Source: Bolinopsis microptera
Taxonomy: Eukaryota > Ctenophora > Tentaculata > Lobata > Bolinopsidae
Assembly (NCBI RefSeq): GCF_026151205.1
Contig: NC_087073.1
Coordinates: 17,565,837 to 17,629,836 of the forward strand
Direction: 5' to 3'
DNA: 64,000 nucleotides
Shown: piece after piece, positions 1 through 12,400 of the stretch
Layout of the letters: every line of letters starts with the position of its first letter
How positions within the stretch are numbered: position 1 is the stretch's first letter
Made by a program: the position numbers and the translations under genes
The notes under the pieces: generated by a model
What the model saw: only the letters and a program-made list of their open reading frames with translations
The model's database searches: none
What the model was told of the DNA's origin: nothing

Positions 1-245
1 TAACCACATTAGAGCACAGTGAACGACATGTCTTGAAGTTAGCACTACCGACCTCACATTGGTTGCACCCTATCGTCATTACTGCAAAGATATTTATCAG
101 GTTGATAAACTTATCTAACTAAGATGAAGAAATCAGGAAATATAACTCTAATGGAAGTCGCCTGATCGTGAAGCTTATTAGATAGATAAATTCTGGTCAT
201 AATAATTCTAGGCTTGGTCCTAAACTCGTTGATCATGAATCATAC

Positions 246-2483
246 CTGACGATCTGGTGACAGCCTCCACACATTTGGGAGAAACTTTCTGGTTCTGAAG
301 AGCGTCCATTAGTTTGATAGCGAGGTATATTCCCTCCTGCAGAGCTGCTAACCTCTCTAGATACTCCTTTAGATACAACTCAAATGTCTGAGCAAACCTC
401 TTAGCGGCGTAAAAGCATTTTTCTGAAACAAAACTGAGTTAGATAGTAAACACTATAAGGAGACTGATAGTACCGGAAATATTAACGTGTACAACATCTC
501 TACGAGACAAGTTTTGAAATTTTTGTAATATAAACAAATGTGCTAATTATCCTATAAATCAAAGGGTGCTATAAACCACCATGTTCACTTTCCATACCTT
601 GTATAAATGGCACTTCAAACATTTCCCTCCGTTGCAGATAAATCCTCAATTGCTCCTTTATAATCTGTTCCATTAACGAGTTATCGCTTCCAAATCTCTG
701 AATGTATTTAATAACATATTCCCGTAGGTCTGGGTCGAGAACCTTTCCGATTTCGCTTTTATAATGCAAAACAATGTCATCTAGTGCGTACTTGTAACCT
801 TGAAGAGAATCCGTGTATAGATACCTGAGAAGGAGAAAGACGTTACATACCTTACTCGGGATTATTATGACCGGGATAAAGTGGCGGGTTTAGGGTAATT
901 TCGCCATATTTTTCCCGAACCACATTTTCACCGGTCGTTAATAAACCCGCCGTCTCAGCTTTTAGGGTTCCCAAGGGGTATGGGTGCTCATATTTTAATC
1001 GTTGTCTTATATTCACTAAAGAAGACTATTGGGACACTTGTTGTAGGTTTTTCGACTTCATTTGGCTAAAATTGCAAAAAATTCACCTTTTTGCCCAATT
1101 CTTGTCATATATCCTTATTGTCAAAGTTGATTTAAATAGGCCAATTTTTAATTTCTTAGGTATTGACTATCTCTACATAATGAAATAGGACTCAAAGTAA
1201 AAGTAACAATTAAATTAAAACTTGAATTAATTAAAACTGTCAATAACATGAATCAGTTTCATCCAGATGAAGATAACGAAGATTATTACAACTTATTGGA
1301 AGACTAAACAGCTCTCCCTTTATCTTAATATCGATCTGGTTGTTACGCTTCTAATGTTAAAAATTATTTTCCATCTAGTTTGATTAACCACGAGTCATTA
1401 TTTCTGTCTACTTTCAACAATTATTGATAATTTGACTTGTTTCACAAGTTTTAGCAATGCGAAAATTTCTAAACTTGCTTATCTCTAATAAGGAAATTTA
1501 CATCTGAGACAAAATTTTTGAATCTAAAATTGAAAGGTTGGACACCGGTAAAATGGCGACCGGTAAAATGTGGTGGGTTTTGAGCAATTTCGCCATATTT
1601 TTCCCGAACCATATTTTAACCGGTCGTTAATAAACCCGTCGTAATAATCCCGAGTAAGGTAGTTACAATTGTGAAAGAAATATAAATAAGTATCGTCACC
1701 TATTCGGTGCATTATAATCGAGTAATATCGGTTTACTCTAAATCCAAGAATTCTTTCATGAAGAATCGTTTGATAACTGTAGACTTTCATCACTGACGAT
1801 ACAAGCTTATATAAAAGCCTATCTTATAGATGATGCCTGAGACGGAATGGATAGTTAAAGAAAGCAACATACTGTCTGAAAAGAGTGGAGGACGTTAGAG
1901 CTAGAGCTATCTCCTTATCAAACGAGCAACACGTGGCAGAGTAGACCGTGTAAGTGGAACTGGTGATGTCTGTACTGCGGTGACACAAACTCGTTTCTTT
2001 ATCTGAAGTGGACAAAGGTAAAGGAATTTCAGATATTTATATTAAACGTGGAGTCCTCAAGCTCTAGATCTAGATATGGTAGATATTTGTATATTTAAGG
2101 ATTCATTCTGAGGAGGGTATTCATATTGAAGGTTAAAGAAATAATGTTCGGGCATTGAATAATTCTTAACTATAACTGCCCCAACAAACAACATCAAGAT
2201 ACAAATCTTACTTCGTAAAATCTGATACATGGGTGTAGACTTTATGGAATCCTTTATGCGGTTATAAACAGCATCAACTGCTGTGCAGTCCATCTCAGTT
2301 GAAGAAGTACCTGGTTTCAGAACATTAAATACTACAAACTAGTAAGGTTGCTATTTTAGATTCAACTATTTAAAACAGCTTTTAAAGAGATCATAAAATT
2401 CAAAATCAGATACTACAATTAAACTACAAACCTTTGAATAGATCAGAGAATATAGCAAGGAGAACTAGAAGGACGCAGGGCAT
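246..2483 (-). CDS. Glypican, N-terminal part (cut by the left window edge)
   Basis: Glypicans are heparan-sulfate proteoglycans tethered to the cell surface by a GPI anchor; they tune Wnt, Hedgehog, BMP and FGF signalling. Five exons join in phase on the minus strand: 2432-2483, 2212-2310, 1873-2002, 598-824 and 246-422, giving 228 residues. The start at 2483 opens a signal peptide (MPCVLLVLLAIFSDLF). The mature part has the family layout: an early Cys (MDCTAVDAVY), a single Cys, the ATCCS pair at about residues 80-84, then a long all-helical stretch (YKYALDDIVLHYKSEIG) and a later CVEAV segment. Every exon has a clean GT and AG with matching phase. The remaining cysteine-rich core, Ser-Gly attachment sites and GPI signal would lie left of base 1. 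Exon 3-4 is interrupted by an intact MITE. Family assignment rests on cysteine spacing and helical pattern; the paralogue group is not resolved. Confidence 0.85.
848..1661. mobile_element. MITE with 20-base terminal inverted repeats in a glypican intron
   Basis: The left end reads TACCTTACTCGGGATTATTA and the right end is its reverse complement apart from the last bases. GTTACA flanks both sides (842-847 and 1662-1667) as a 6-base target-site duplication. Subterminal blocks at about 859-950 and 1545-1645 are direct repeats that share TTTCGCCATATTTTTCCCGA and GGTCGTTAATAAACCCG. There is no ORF, so this is a non-autonomous DNA element of 814 bases. I cannot name the superfamily. Confidence 0.75.
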
Positions 2484-5400
2484 GACACCGCATACTGCAC
2501 CATATTATGAAGAGGAAACCAGCATACAACCTCCCTGCAGCAACCTTTATTGCCCTCCTAGTGGAGTTTTGGTAACAATTTGAGAAATGAAACTGTAGCT
2601 GGGTAAATACGAATCCCTTCCTGAACCTATGGAAGATTCATGATAATAAACAGAATAGCTTCGATGGTGAAATTTTTACATCTTCGACCATGGCTGTTGT
2701 AACATTTCAGGTCCGGCATGCTTTTGAAATAAATTAAATGAAATGATTCGCAAACAAGACAAATTTTAATTTAAATGTATAATGTATATAAATGAAAAAT
2801 TAAGTCTTGACTCTTGAACCTTCTATACGTTCAAGGGAAAACGACTAAAAAATATTAAACAGGTGCGAGTAGGTGATGCGTGAAAGAACAATTTGATAAT
2901 TAACAGCGATTGTAAAATTGTATTATTTGCAGTTATTTGCAACAGGATTAATTTAAAATTTAGTCTAGTAGAAAATTAATCTATAAAAAATTTAGTCCAT
3001 AGAATTAGACAAGACAATGTATAAGAAAACCGTCACTCAAAAAATCACAATTTCGCTAGTTGTTTTTAAGAAATGTAATGAAGTTGAAAGTATATGGTGT
3101 GAGAAAAAATGTCCGATTGAGTTTATACTAATACATGCAAGTGCTAATTGCTATCGGAATAATTATCAGAGCGTACTGCTGCTGATTTTGAACTATTCGA
3201 ACTATATGCCTATTAACGAATGCAATTACAACGGGTACAATATTTATTCGAAATATTATAACATCGTGTTAGTAGGTTATAAACCTACAATATACCATAA
3301 AACTGACGCCAATTGTCTAATTTAGCAGCATTAAATGAGGCATGAAACCCTATAAATGTTTGGGTATGGAAATACCTGTATGTTAACGACCATATAAGCA
3401 TGGTGTTAATTCATTTTTGAAACATATGTGCGGGAATAGATTTTAATATGACTGGATGAATTAGGTAGTAAGAAGGAAATAAGAAAACTTCCATAGTAAG
3501 TGACCCCTCCGTGGAAATTAAAACTTATGACAGCCTCAGGATAATTTCAATGTAGCTGGCAAAGCATTTCAACGGCACAAAAACTTGCCAGAATATTAAA
3601 TACCCACAAGTAATTAGAAAGCCCGAGAATAATACCGAAACATATCGCTACCAAGAAGTTTCTGTGTCTCTTTATAATAAGACAAACCACAAATTAAGTC
3701 ACTAAATGGAGTAAATTTAGTGGAAACAAGGTAATCATTGAATTGCAATGAAAACAAAGAAGAATTGTTCAGTAAATTAGTGAAAGTACTCTTGAAAGGT
3801 GGAAGAAGACCCTAATCATCAATTACGCTATCCAGCTGCAACAGCTGTACACAAAGAAGATGTGACACTGTTTCTATATTTATAAATTCACGCAATACTG
3901 CAATTCAACGGCCACGGGTGCAGGTGTAGGAAAACAGTGATATTATACAGTGTCACATCACTTCCAGTACTGTACACTAATTGTTCCGACATCGGTACTT
4001 GTTCGACTGAAAATGAAGTGCAGGTACATTCTTACAGTTGGTATATGAAGTGCCAAAGATCAAAGGCATGAATATCATTCAGTTGTTGTCACGTTGTGTA
4101 TCAACTCCAATTCTGAAGGTGAGAATACACTAGGTTAATGTTTGGCTCCACGAAGAAACCCTCTTAAAAGGACCAATTTCTCAATTCTTATTTTGAGATT
4201 GAAATTTTAATTTCCGACTGAATTTCGAATGATTGTCTAGTAAAGGCGAAGGTTCTGAAAATATGAAAGTTTTAGGCTAGTCGCTTCTGCTTGGTACGAT
4301 GATGGATCACAAGTAAGTAGCATTCAGAGTTTGTAGTAATCCCTCTCACTGGAAGTTCGAAGCACTGGTAGTGATGCTAAAGATACTTTTACTTTTTGAT
4401 GAAACTTTTAAAGTAGCCAGCTGTAGAACAAACTAAAAAGGAAAACCGAGATTTTGAGAGACCCCCGACGCGGGTTTCAAATGTCTGTCTAAAATGTATA
4501 TTAAAATCAATCAAGCCCAAAACTAGGGTTCATTAAAAAACGAACAATATCAAAAATATCTCGCAATTTGTCAAAAGCAGATTAGACATTTTCTTTTTTC
4601 CGCAAATCAATCTATAAATGTCACCTCAATAATAAAATCAAATTAGCTTATCAACTGAAGCGCCAAAATGAATTCATGCATAAAATTGCATATTATTACG
4701 AACCATTCGAAGTGAAAATATACGATTGAAACCAAATGATATTATCACATTAACACTTTAAAGCGAATAATCGATACAGCATCAGCGGCACTAGGAAAAA
4801 GAAGAATAATACCATATGTTTAGAATATATTAGCGCAGTTTATAAATCTAGAATCGGTGTTACTCATAACTAGACTTTACAGTTTCCAATTAAAATGCCA
4901 ATTAAGTATACCTTACATCAGCTAACGTTTAATTAGCTGGTCACCCTTTAATTTGGGAGCGTATTATGCGTGCCGTCCAAAACCGATGAAGGAGTCTATG
5001 TGAGGATTTTAATTGGAATAGTGCGGTGTCCGGCTTATAGCGAGGGTTGGAGAATATTTGTCCTCACTGCTTCCGGATCAGGTGGTATGAACACCTGATG
5101 ATCAGAGAAAGTACGGTACTACTAGGTCGACAGGCCGGCGACTAAGATAATGCAGAATCACGGAAGTCATGTTGAACTATGCGTGTCGATTTTTGTAACT
5201 ATAAAAATAGAAGCTGGAAGCGTAATTTAAATTAGTAAGAATTCGCAGAATAAACAGGGAATAATAATTAGAAATAAATCCATATTATTATAAACATCTT
5301 TTTTAGTCAAGGAAACAGATAATTGAACTGTTCGTTTAAAGACCGCAACGAGACATATAAAAGGCCGACAAGTTTTTAATTAGTCAGGATGATCAAAAAT

Positions 5401-6478
5401 ATAACAAAACTTTCGCAAATATACACCATGTTTTAAACGCCGATCTATAAACAGTCAGTAATACATTCAGGATTGAAAACGCTGAGGATATTTGCTCAAT
5501 TATCCGTTAATTACTACCAGGAAAATTGAAATCTCATTAACCAGAGCAGCTGTTGCTTTCAGCGTGATTTGTTCCAACTAAAAATAAAAACGGAGATTGT
5601 CCACCATAATCAGCCGTCTAATCTATGAAACAGATTGATAGAGTTAAGAAATCAAACATTGTCAATACCATTTTAAGATACGTGAGAGTGATTTAACGCG
5701 TTACACTTCCAAGAAACAGCCGATGAATACCACGAAATCGTACATGATCAGGAAATTGTCAGATTATCAAATTAAAGCTGAGAACAATTTCTCGAAGAGT
5801 GAAGTTTAGTATGCTAAATTAAGAAGATTTGTGATGATTGATGCAAATTTTCCTGAGGGTAATGACGTGATTTTATGATTGGCAAGGAATTTGTGATATC
5901 TATCCTTCGTCATTATAGTGATAGCGGTGATTTCTTCATCCACAATTGGATATGACATCATCAGTAGAGTTTGTCACGAAAATTGCTGAAGAGAAAAAAA
6001 GATTCAGACTTTTGACGGTTTTACTGTTATTAATCATGAGCACAAAAAAATTGTACCACGCAACTCAGTATATAAACTACACATAGTATAAAATAAATTT
6101 CCAATTCACTATAAATTCCATGAATATTTCCACGCCGAGTATTCACAACATTAATTTCTTACCCGAACAAGGTTATAGACAACAGCTCACAACAGCTTGC
6201 AGCTATCTACACCTTCATTATTATCAGTTGCAGTTATAACGACCTTTTAGTGAATATTTGGGCTGTAAATATCCACTTAAAGAGCTGCAGTTTGTAAGGA
6301 TTAAGTTTGAGTTTGATCCAGACTCCAGGTGTAAGCTCACCACACGGTGCGTGGGTTCCGTATAGAGCAATAATACACAACAGTATGTGTACGATGTGTT
6401 CCAATAGTTAATGTAGACAATAATGTGATTGATTGAATGGTTGTTTGATAAGTTGTGGAGTCCTGACGAAGTGGTGAT
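2484..6478. other. Intergenic region between divergent glypican and prominin
   Basis: This 4-kb AT-rich stretch separates the two divergent starts and probably holds both promoters. I see no exon-like ORF; the 102-codon ORF at 3017-3325 has no recognisable features and AT-driven composition. A copy of the short palindromic motif GTAGGTT(A)TAAACCTAC lies at about 3270-3290. Confidence 0.5.
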
Positions 6479-9400
6479 ATGACCCACTACGTTAACCGTT
6501 CACTCTCCCTCTTTCTGTTAGTTCTTGCCTTTGAGGGGGGGTTCTGCCTTAATAAGGAGACATGTGGTAAGTTGTAAATATGTCAGGACCAAGTTCTTCT
6601 ATTGAAATATGATTTAACTGTCTTTAACCGTACTAGACTGAAGCTAAGTTTTGGTATGATACTGGTGCAGTAAAGATTATTGATTTCAAAAAATTGATTG
6701 AAAGAACATTAAGTTTAAATGATTCCAAGCTTCTTGTTTTTTTTGGTTTTTTTGTTTTGTAATAAGGTTTCAGAATTTGGGAATTAAGAGCCGGCAAATT
6801 GAAGCGTTCTGTCACCTTTGTTGAATTCTTCTTTAATACGGCAGGAACGGTGACGGAGGGGGCTGTCAAGAAGGATGCAGAGTGCGTAAAGGTGGATTTT
6901 TATCATACTCATCTCGAGACTCTAACTTGTGAGTTTTATTATTTGAACATATTATCTTCGATTAAAATTGCATACGTGTCAATAACTGTCACTTTACAAT
7001 TTACAAAGTTTATTTTTAACCCGATTGAACTAAACTGTTTCCATTAAATAGGAGTCTTATTAAGCCTTTATTTCAGTTATAATAATGATATGAACTCAGG
7101 TAAAAACACAACGTCAACTGAACTGTGTTGGAGACCATGTGACAATGCGAGCTACTTGACAGACAAATACATCACCTTTTCCAATATACTGTCGCCTACT
7201 TATGTAAGTCAGATGTTAGATTCGATTAAATCTAAGTTATCTTATAAATTTAAGTTATCTTCTAACTTTAACTTATCATCTGAATTTATGTTATCTTCCT
7301 AATTTAAGTTATCTTCATGAAAACTTAATGTATCTTCTGAATTTAAGCATCTTCTAAGTTTCGTAATATTTACTGAATTACTTAGTGTTGTCGTGAAAAA
7401 TGCAATATAACCAAAAGAGAATACTACTATCCACAGAACAAAACCAAGTTGTCGTACGACTTGAAGAAGCTGAACATTATTTACAGTATGGGGGAATCAT
7501 TCATGTTCGCACTGCAGAAGACATCTCTGTTTGGTGAGACTAAGTGCATTTAAAGTAACTCCGTGTAACTTCCTCTCCGACTGCTAAGTGTTTTAAAAAG
7601 AGGATATTATTTAGTTGCAAGTTGAAGTCGGCTAACACGAATATTTAGCCAGAGAGAAAATAAAGATGTTAGAAAGGGACTTTAACATTCATTTGAGATT
7701 ATTTCAGATTTGATGGAAAAAATAATAACTGAGAAATGGTTTGAGGATGGCTACACACAGGGCAGAATTCTACAGGTAAGGCTGTAATACATTTAAAATA
7801 TGTATAATAATTTATTAATAAAGCTGTCATAGTGTCGACCATAATTTTCCATTCTGTAAAAGTTGGACAATGGACACCGTATGATCTAGTAACATTTACT
7901 GTATTACTTTTTACTGTTATACTATTTCTCCATTTATCAAGATATTACCTCTAGGTGGTTGAAGCAGAGCTACCTTGGTTTATTGTGATAGGATTCCTCT
8001 TGTTCCTGGTTATCGGTCTCACCTTGTTCGTTACTTTCTCAATGTTAGACGGGGTAAGTTCCTTCTCTCAATTAAGTTCTGATACATTCAACTCACTGAT
8101 AACTTATACTGAACGACAAATTTGAATTTAAAATAGATATTATGTGTTGGTAATCTGGCTTGTAGTTTGTTAACTATTTCAGCTTTTTGGCTGGACTGAT
8201 GGCACTAAAAGACAGAAGATGGACCCCTCCAACGGTACTTGGGTTAACTTCTATGGATTCCTTATCATAATCTTCACCATTATGGTTTTGTAAGTTTCTG
8301 TGGGCCAAGATATACCCTTCAAGTTTTTCTTATAGCCTGACGGCTGACAGTAATTAGAAACTCTTCCCAATGAACCCTCCCTTAATTTATCAACATCTTA
8401 TCGAGTTATTCCCGATCCATGACTCAAAGTGCCGAAGGCACATAAGAGTCAAGGACAAGGGTTAGCGAACGAGGGTATTTTGTATATGGCAGCTTTGCGA
8501 CCGTGCGTGCCTGCGAGCGTACGTGCCCTATTAATTATAACTTTGCGGAGTTTGTCACTCCGCAAAGTTATTTTGCGCAATATTCTGAAATCTAAATTAA
8601 ATTTTGCACAGATCCGTGTCATATCAGGTTGCAGAAACAATAAACATATGGTTAGTGTTACATAGAAATGTATACGATTTTCAAATTTAATATAGAATTA
8701 ACTGGGCGGCGCTCGGCCAATCGCTCGGCCATATCTGCATGCTAATAAAGTATAAACAATAAAGCCTGGGGTCCCCAGGTTGTATGGAATATGATAAATA
8801 CGCCATCATGATCGGGAAATTGAGCGGCCATCCACAAAAGAAAAGCGGCTGCATTTCTTGTTATGTTTGGGAATCCAAACATTGTTGTGCTCTGAGTCTC
8901 CTGTTTCACGTGTAGGTGTAGCTGTCTGCTCTGTTTTGTGGGCAACGTCCTGGTTACTGAAAACAAGGGTCAAGCAGCTCTTCAGCTACAGTTGGATTAT
9001 AATTGGAGTATGGCTTACGAGGAACAAGGAGCTCAGGTATGGAGGGTATGGAGGGTATGGAGGGTATGATGGGTATGGAGGGCATGGAGGGTATGAATGG
9101 TATGGAGGGTATGGAGGGTATAGAGGGTATAGAGGGTATGGACTATGGAGGGTATGGAGGGTATGGAGAGTTTGGAGGGTATGGAGGGTATGGAGGGTAT
9201 GGAGGGTATGGAGGGTATGGAGGGTATGGAGGGTATGGAGGTTATGGAGGGTATGGAGGGTATGGAGGGTATGGAGGGTATGGAGGGTATGGAGGGTATG
9301 GAGGGTATGGTGGGTATGGAGGGTATGGAGGGTATGGAGGGTATGGAGGGTATGGAGGGTATGGAGGGTATAGAGGGAATGAACTATGGAGGGTATGGAG

Positions 9401-12400
9401 AGTATGGAGGGTATGGACTATGGAGGGTATGGAGGGTATGGAGGGTATGGAGGGTATGGAGGGTATGGAGGGTATGGAGGTTATAGAGGGTATGGAGGGT
9501 ATGGAGGGTATGGAGGGTATGGAGGGTATGGAGGGTATGGAGGGTATGGAGGGTATGGAGGGTATGGAGGGTATGGAGGGTATGGAGGGTATGGAGGGTA
9601 TGGAGGGTATGGAGGGTATGGAGGGTATGGAGGGTATGGAGGGTATGGAGGGTATGGAGGGTATGGAGGGTATGGAGGGTATGGAGGGTATGGAGGGTAT
9701 GGAGGGTATGGAGGGTATGGAGGGTATGTAGGGTATGGATGGTATGGAGGGTATGGAGCGTATGGAGGGTATGGAGGATATGGAGGTTATGGAGCGTATG
9801 GAGGGTATGCCCGTATGGAGGGTTAAGTAAAACCGTGCTGTAAATTAATCAAATAATGAAATTTGAAATAAATACAGATTGTTTTTTTGCATTCTTAACA
9901 TGTTTTTATTTCAGCAATTGAGTGAATTCATATATGAATTCAACGATCAACTTTTGCCAAAGTTGGTAGAATGGTATAACGGTAAGAAAATAAAGGATCA
10001 GAACAAATAAAAATTATATCTTCATCATTCGGTGCTGAAACTTTAATTCAGGATTCAGGCTACTAGAGCTGTAAATCCAAATTTATTATAATTTATTATT
10101 TTCAGAGGCAATACCAACAGCAGTGAGCAGAATACAAGCTGTCACAACAGCTGATCTAGCAATATTACACACGGAGGTGGCAACTCTTAATACACGTACG
10201 TTTAATTTTGATATTTTGATTGACGATATTAATTATTTCCGGCCCGTAGCTTTGGCTACGATCTTGGGAAAAGCAATATTTTATGTGCGATATCCACCTC
10301 TTTAAACTGATCAACAAAATAATTTCTAAAATATCAATTACATACGGCGAATGGCAACCATTGTACTTATACCATTCCTAACGAAACAAAAATATTCAGA
10401 TTTGAATGGAGCGAGGAAAATATCGGAACTGATAACTACTGTACAAGAGATGATGAATTTAGCATCCTATGTCAGTTCGAATATCTCGTCAGTCAACTGC
10501 ACCAAAATGATACCCACATTAGCAGATGCATATTGCAAAGCAACAGGTGATATTTTTATGTAAATTAAAGAAAGTAATATTTAGCAATGCACTTTCGAGT
10601 ACCACAATCTCATCCAAATTCTTCGCCAGCAAAAGAATCCACCATAATCATACCATGTAATGATTAATGTTTCATGAACTACAGAAGTTCACAAATACTA
10701 CTTTATGGCGACAACAAAAGATTCAGGCAATTGCGATGAATGGTTTTTTTAAATCAGTATTGATCATAATCGATTCAAATTAATACTTCAAATCAGATTT
10801 CACTGATGCGGCTAATGACGAATGCTGGACACAAAAGGACGCTGAAGATTTCAGCAAGCCAACTAATACGATGATAGATGATTCCTGGCCTGTAGTTACA
10901 ACAGTGAGTATAATAAAAGTTTAAAACCATTTAGTTTTAGGTTATTTTCTCAATTCCGCTGTGAACGAAGATTGTTGAACATGAACTAGGCAGAAAACAT
11001 TAAAATGGCTCAATGGCATGTCCGTCATGCTGATGCAGAAGGTCCCAGTTTCGATTCCAATTGGGGCCTAATACTGCAAGCCATAGTAACAGCCGAGCAG
11101 AGTTGTACACTTAAACTGTGTCGTAGGACCAACCCCAATACAGCTAGACTGCACAATTATATTGTGTATTTTGGCACTTGAAATGGCAGAATCACTTGGT
11201 TGACCTAGCATTTGTAACTTTCGTTTTAGTCCATAATAAAAAATGAACATAAAATTAATTACTTCCAATTTCCTTGTCACCTCAAGTGATTTCTTTTATA
11301 CCAAACAAATATAATTGAATATGATACTTTGTAATTGTTGGAAGCTAAAACAGGACTCTAATTTTTTTAAAAGACGTTCACAAAATAATGGAAATCGCAT
11401 AAGAATAGATTAAGTAAATTTTGAAATTACGATTATTAATTAAACCATTTTACCTCAGTTAATAGAGGAGAAGCTAATTGAGGCTATGACGAACTCATCC
11501 AAGATTATTGTGGCAGCCTGGGATGCTAAGATATACGATGATTTCTTGAAGGTGACCTGTAAAGTTTAATTTTATAAATGTATTTTTTCTGTACTCTACA
11601 ACCCCGTACAAAAGCCACAAATCCTTAATCAGTAATTATAATCTCTTGTTATAGATAACAATATTATATATTTTTATAATTGAAAGTTTTTGTTATCTTT
11701 AAATTAACTATATTTAAATATCAAATTAATAATATATGTAATTAATAAAATATGTTTTATAAATTGTGTTTATAATTATGGCACATTGTTATTATATTTA
11801 TATTTTAGGCTGTAACCCCATTTAGTCCAATGGAATAAACCTAGCATGCCTTGGTTGCAGCATCGCTTTACTTATAGGTGCATATAGGGCCCGATGTAAT
11901 TGCTGTGACCAGTTTACTGGGCAACTGGTGTTTCGGTGTCCCTAATTTTGTTTACACTCGGTCACTTGTCAAGGCATGAAAGGTCATTCGGCGAATTTTA
12001 TTTGAAATAAAATGATGTATTTGTGTAACAGTTTGAAAGTTTATTGATTAAAAAACAGGCAGTGTAGATAAATAACTGTTTACTCGAGGCGTTAACAAGC
12101 AAAATAATTCTAAATTGAATTTTTTAAACTAGGGAGAGGCACGATGGAATAAACTTAAGACTACGTTGGAAGAGAGAACAGCTACATATAGAGCAGGTGA
12201 GATTGATTTACAATCATATTCATTATTCAATATCCACGTGGGGTCGGGGAAATGTGTTACTCAGTATTGAGTATGCAAACTAAGCCAATTATGATAACGA
12301 ATATTCATTCACATATTTTCCGATAAAGAAAAAATTCCCAGCATTCGCCCTACAAGTAGCCCAGGCGAAAATAATGGCATCAAGTCAGATGGAAAGTTTC

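Noticed and set aside
3017-3325. 102-codon ORF between glypican and prominin
   Set aside because: No signal peptide, domain or splice context, and its codon content is that of AT-rich intergenic DNA.
8858-9826. Long ORFs reading (YGG)n, (MEG)n and (VWR)n, suggestive of glycine-rich structural or silk-like proteins
   Set aside because: All are frames of the same 9-base intronic minisatellite. Exons 8 and 9 of prominin join across it in phase.
11006-11058. Working tRNA gene
   Set aside because: Only the internal promoter boxes fit; acceptor and anticodon stems do not pair.
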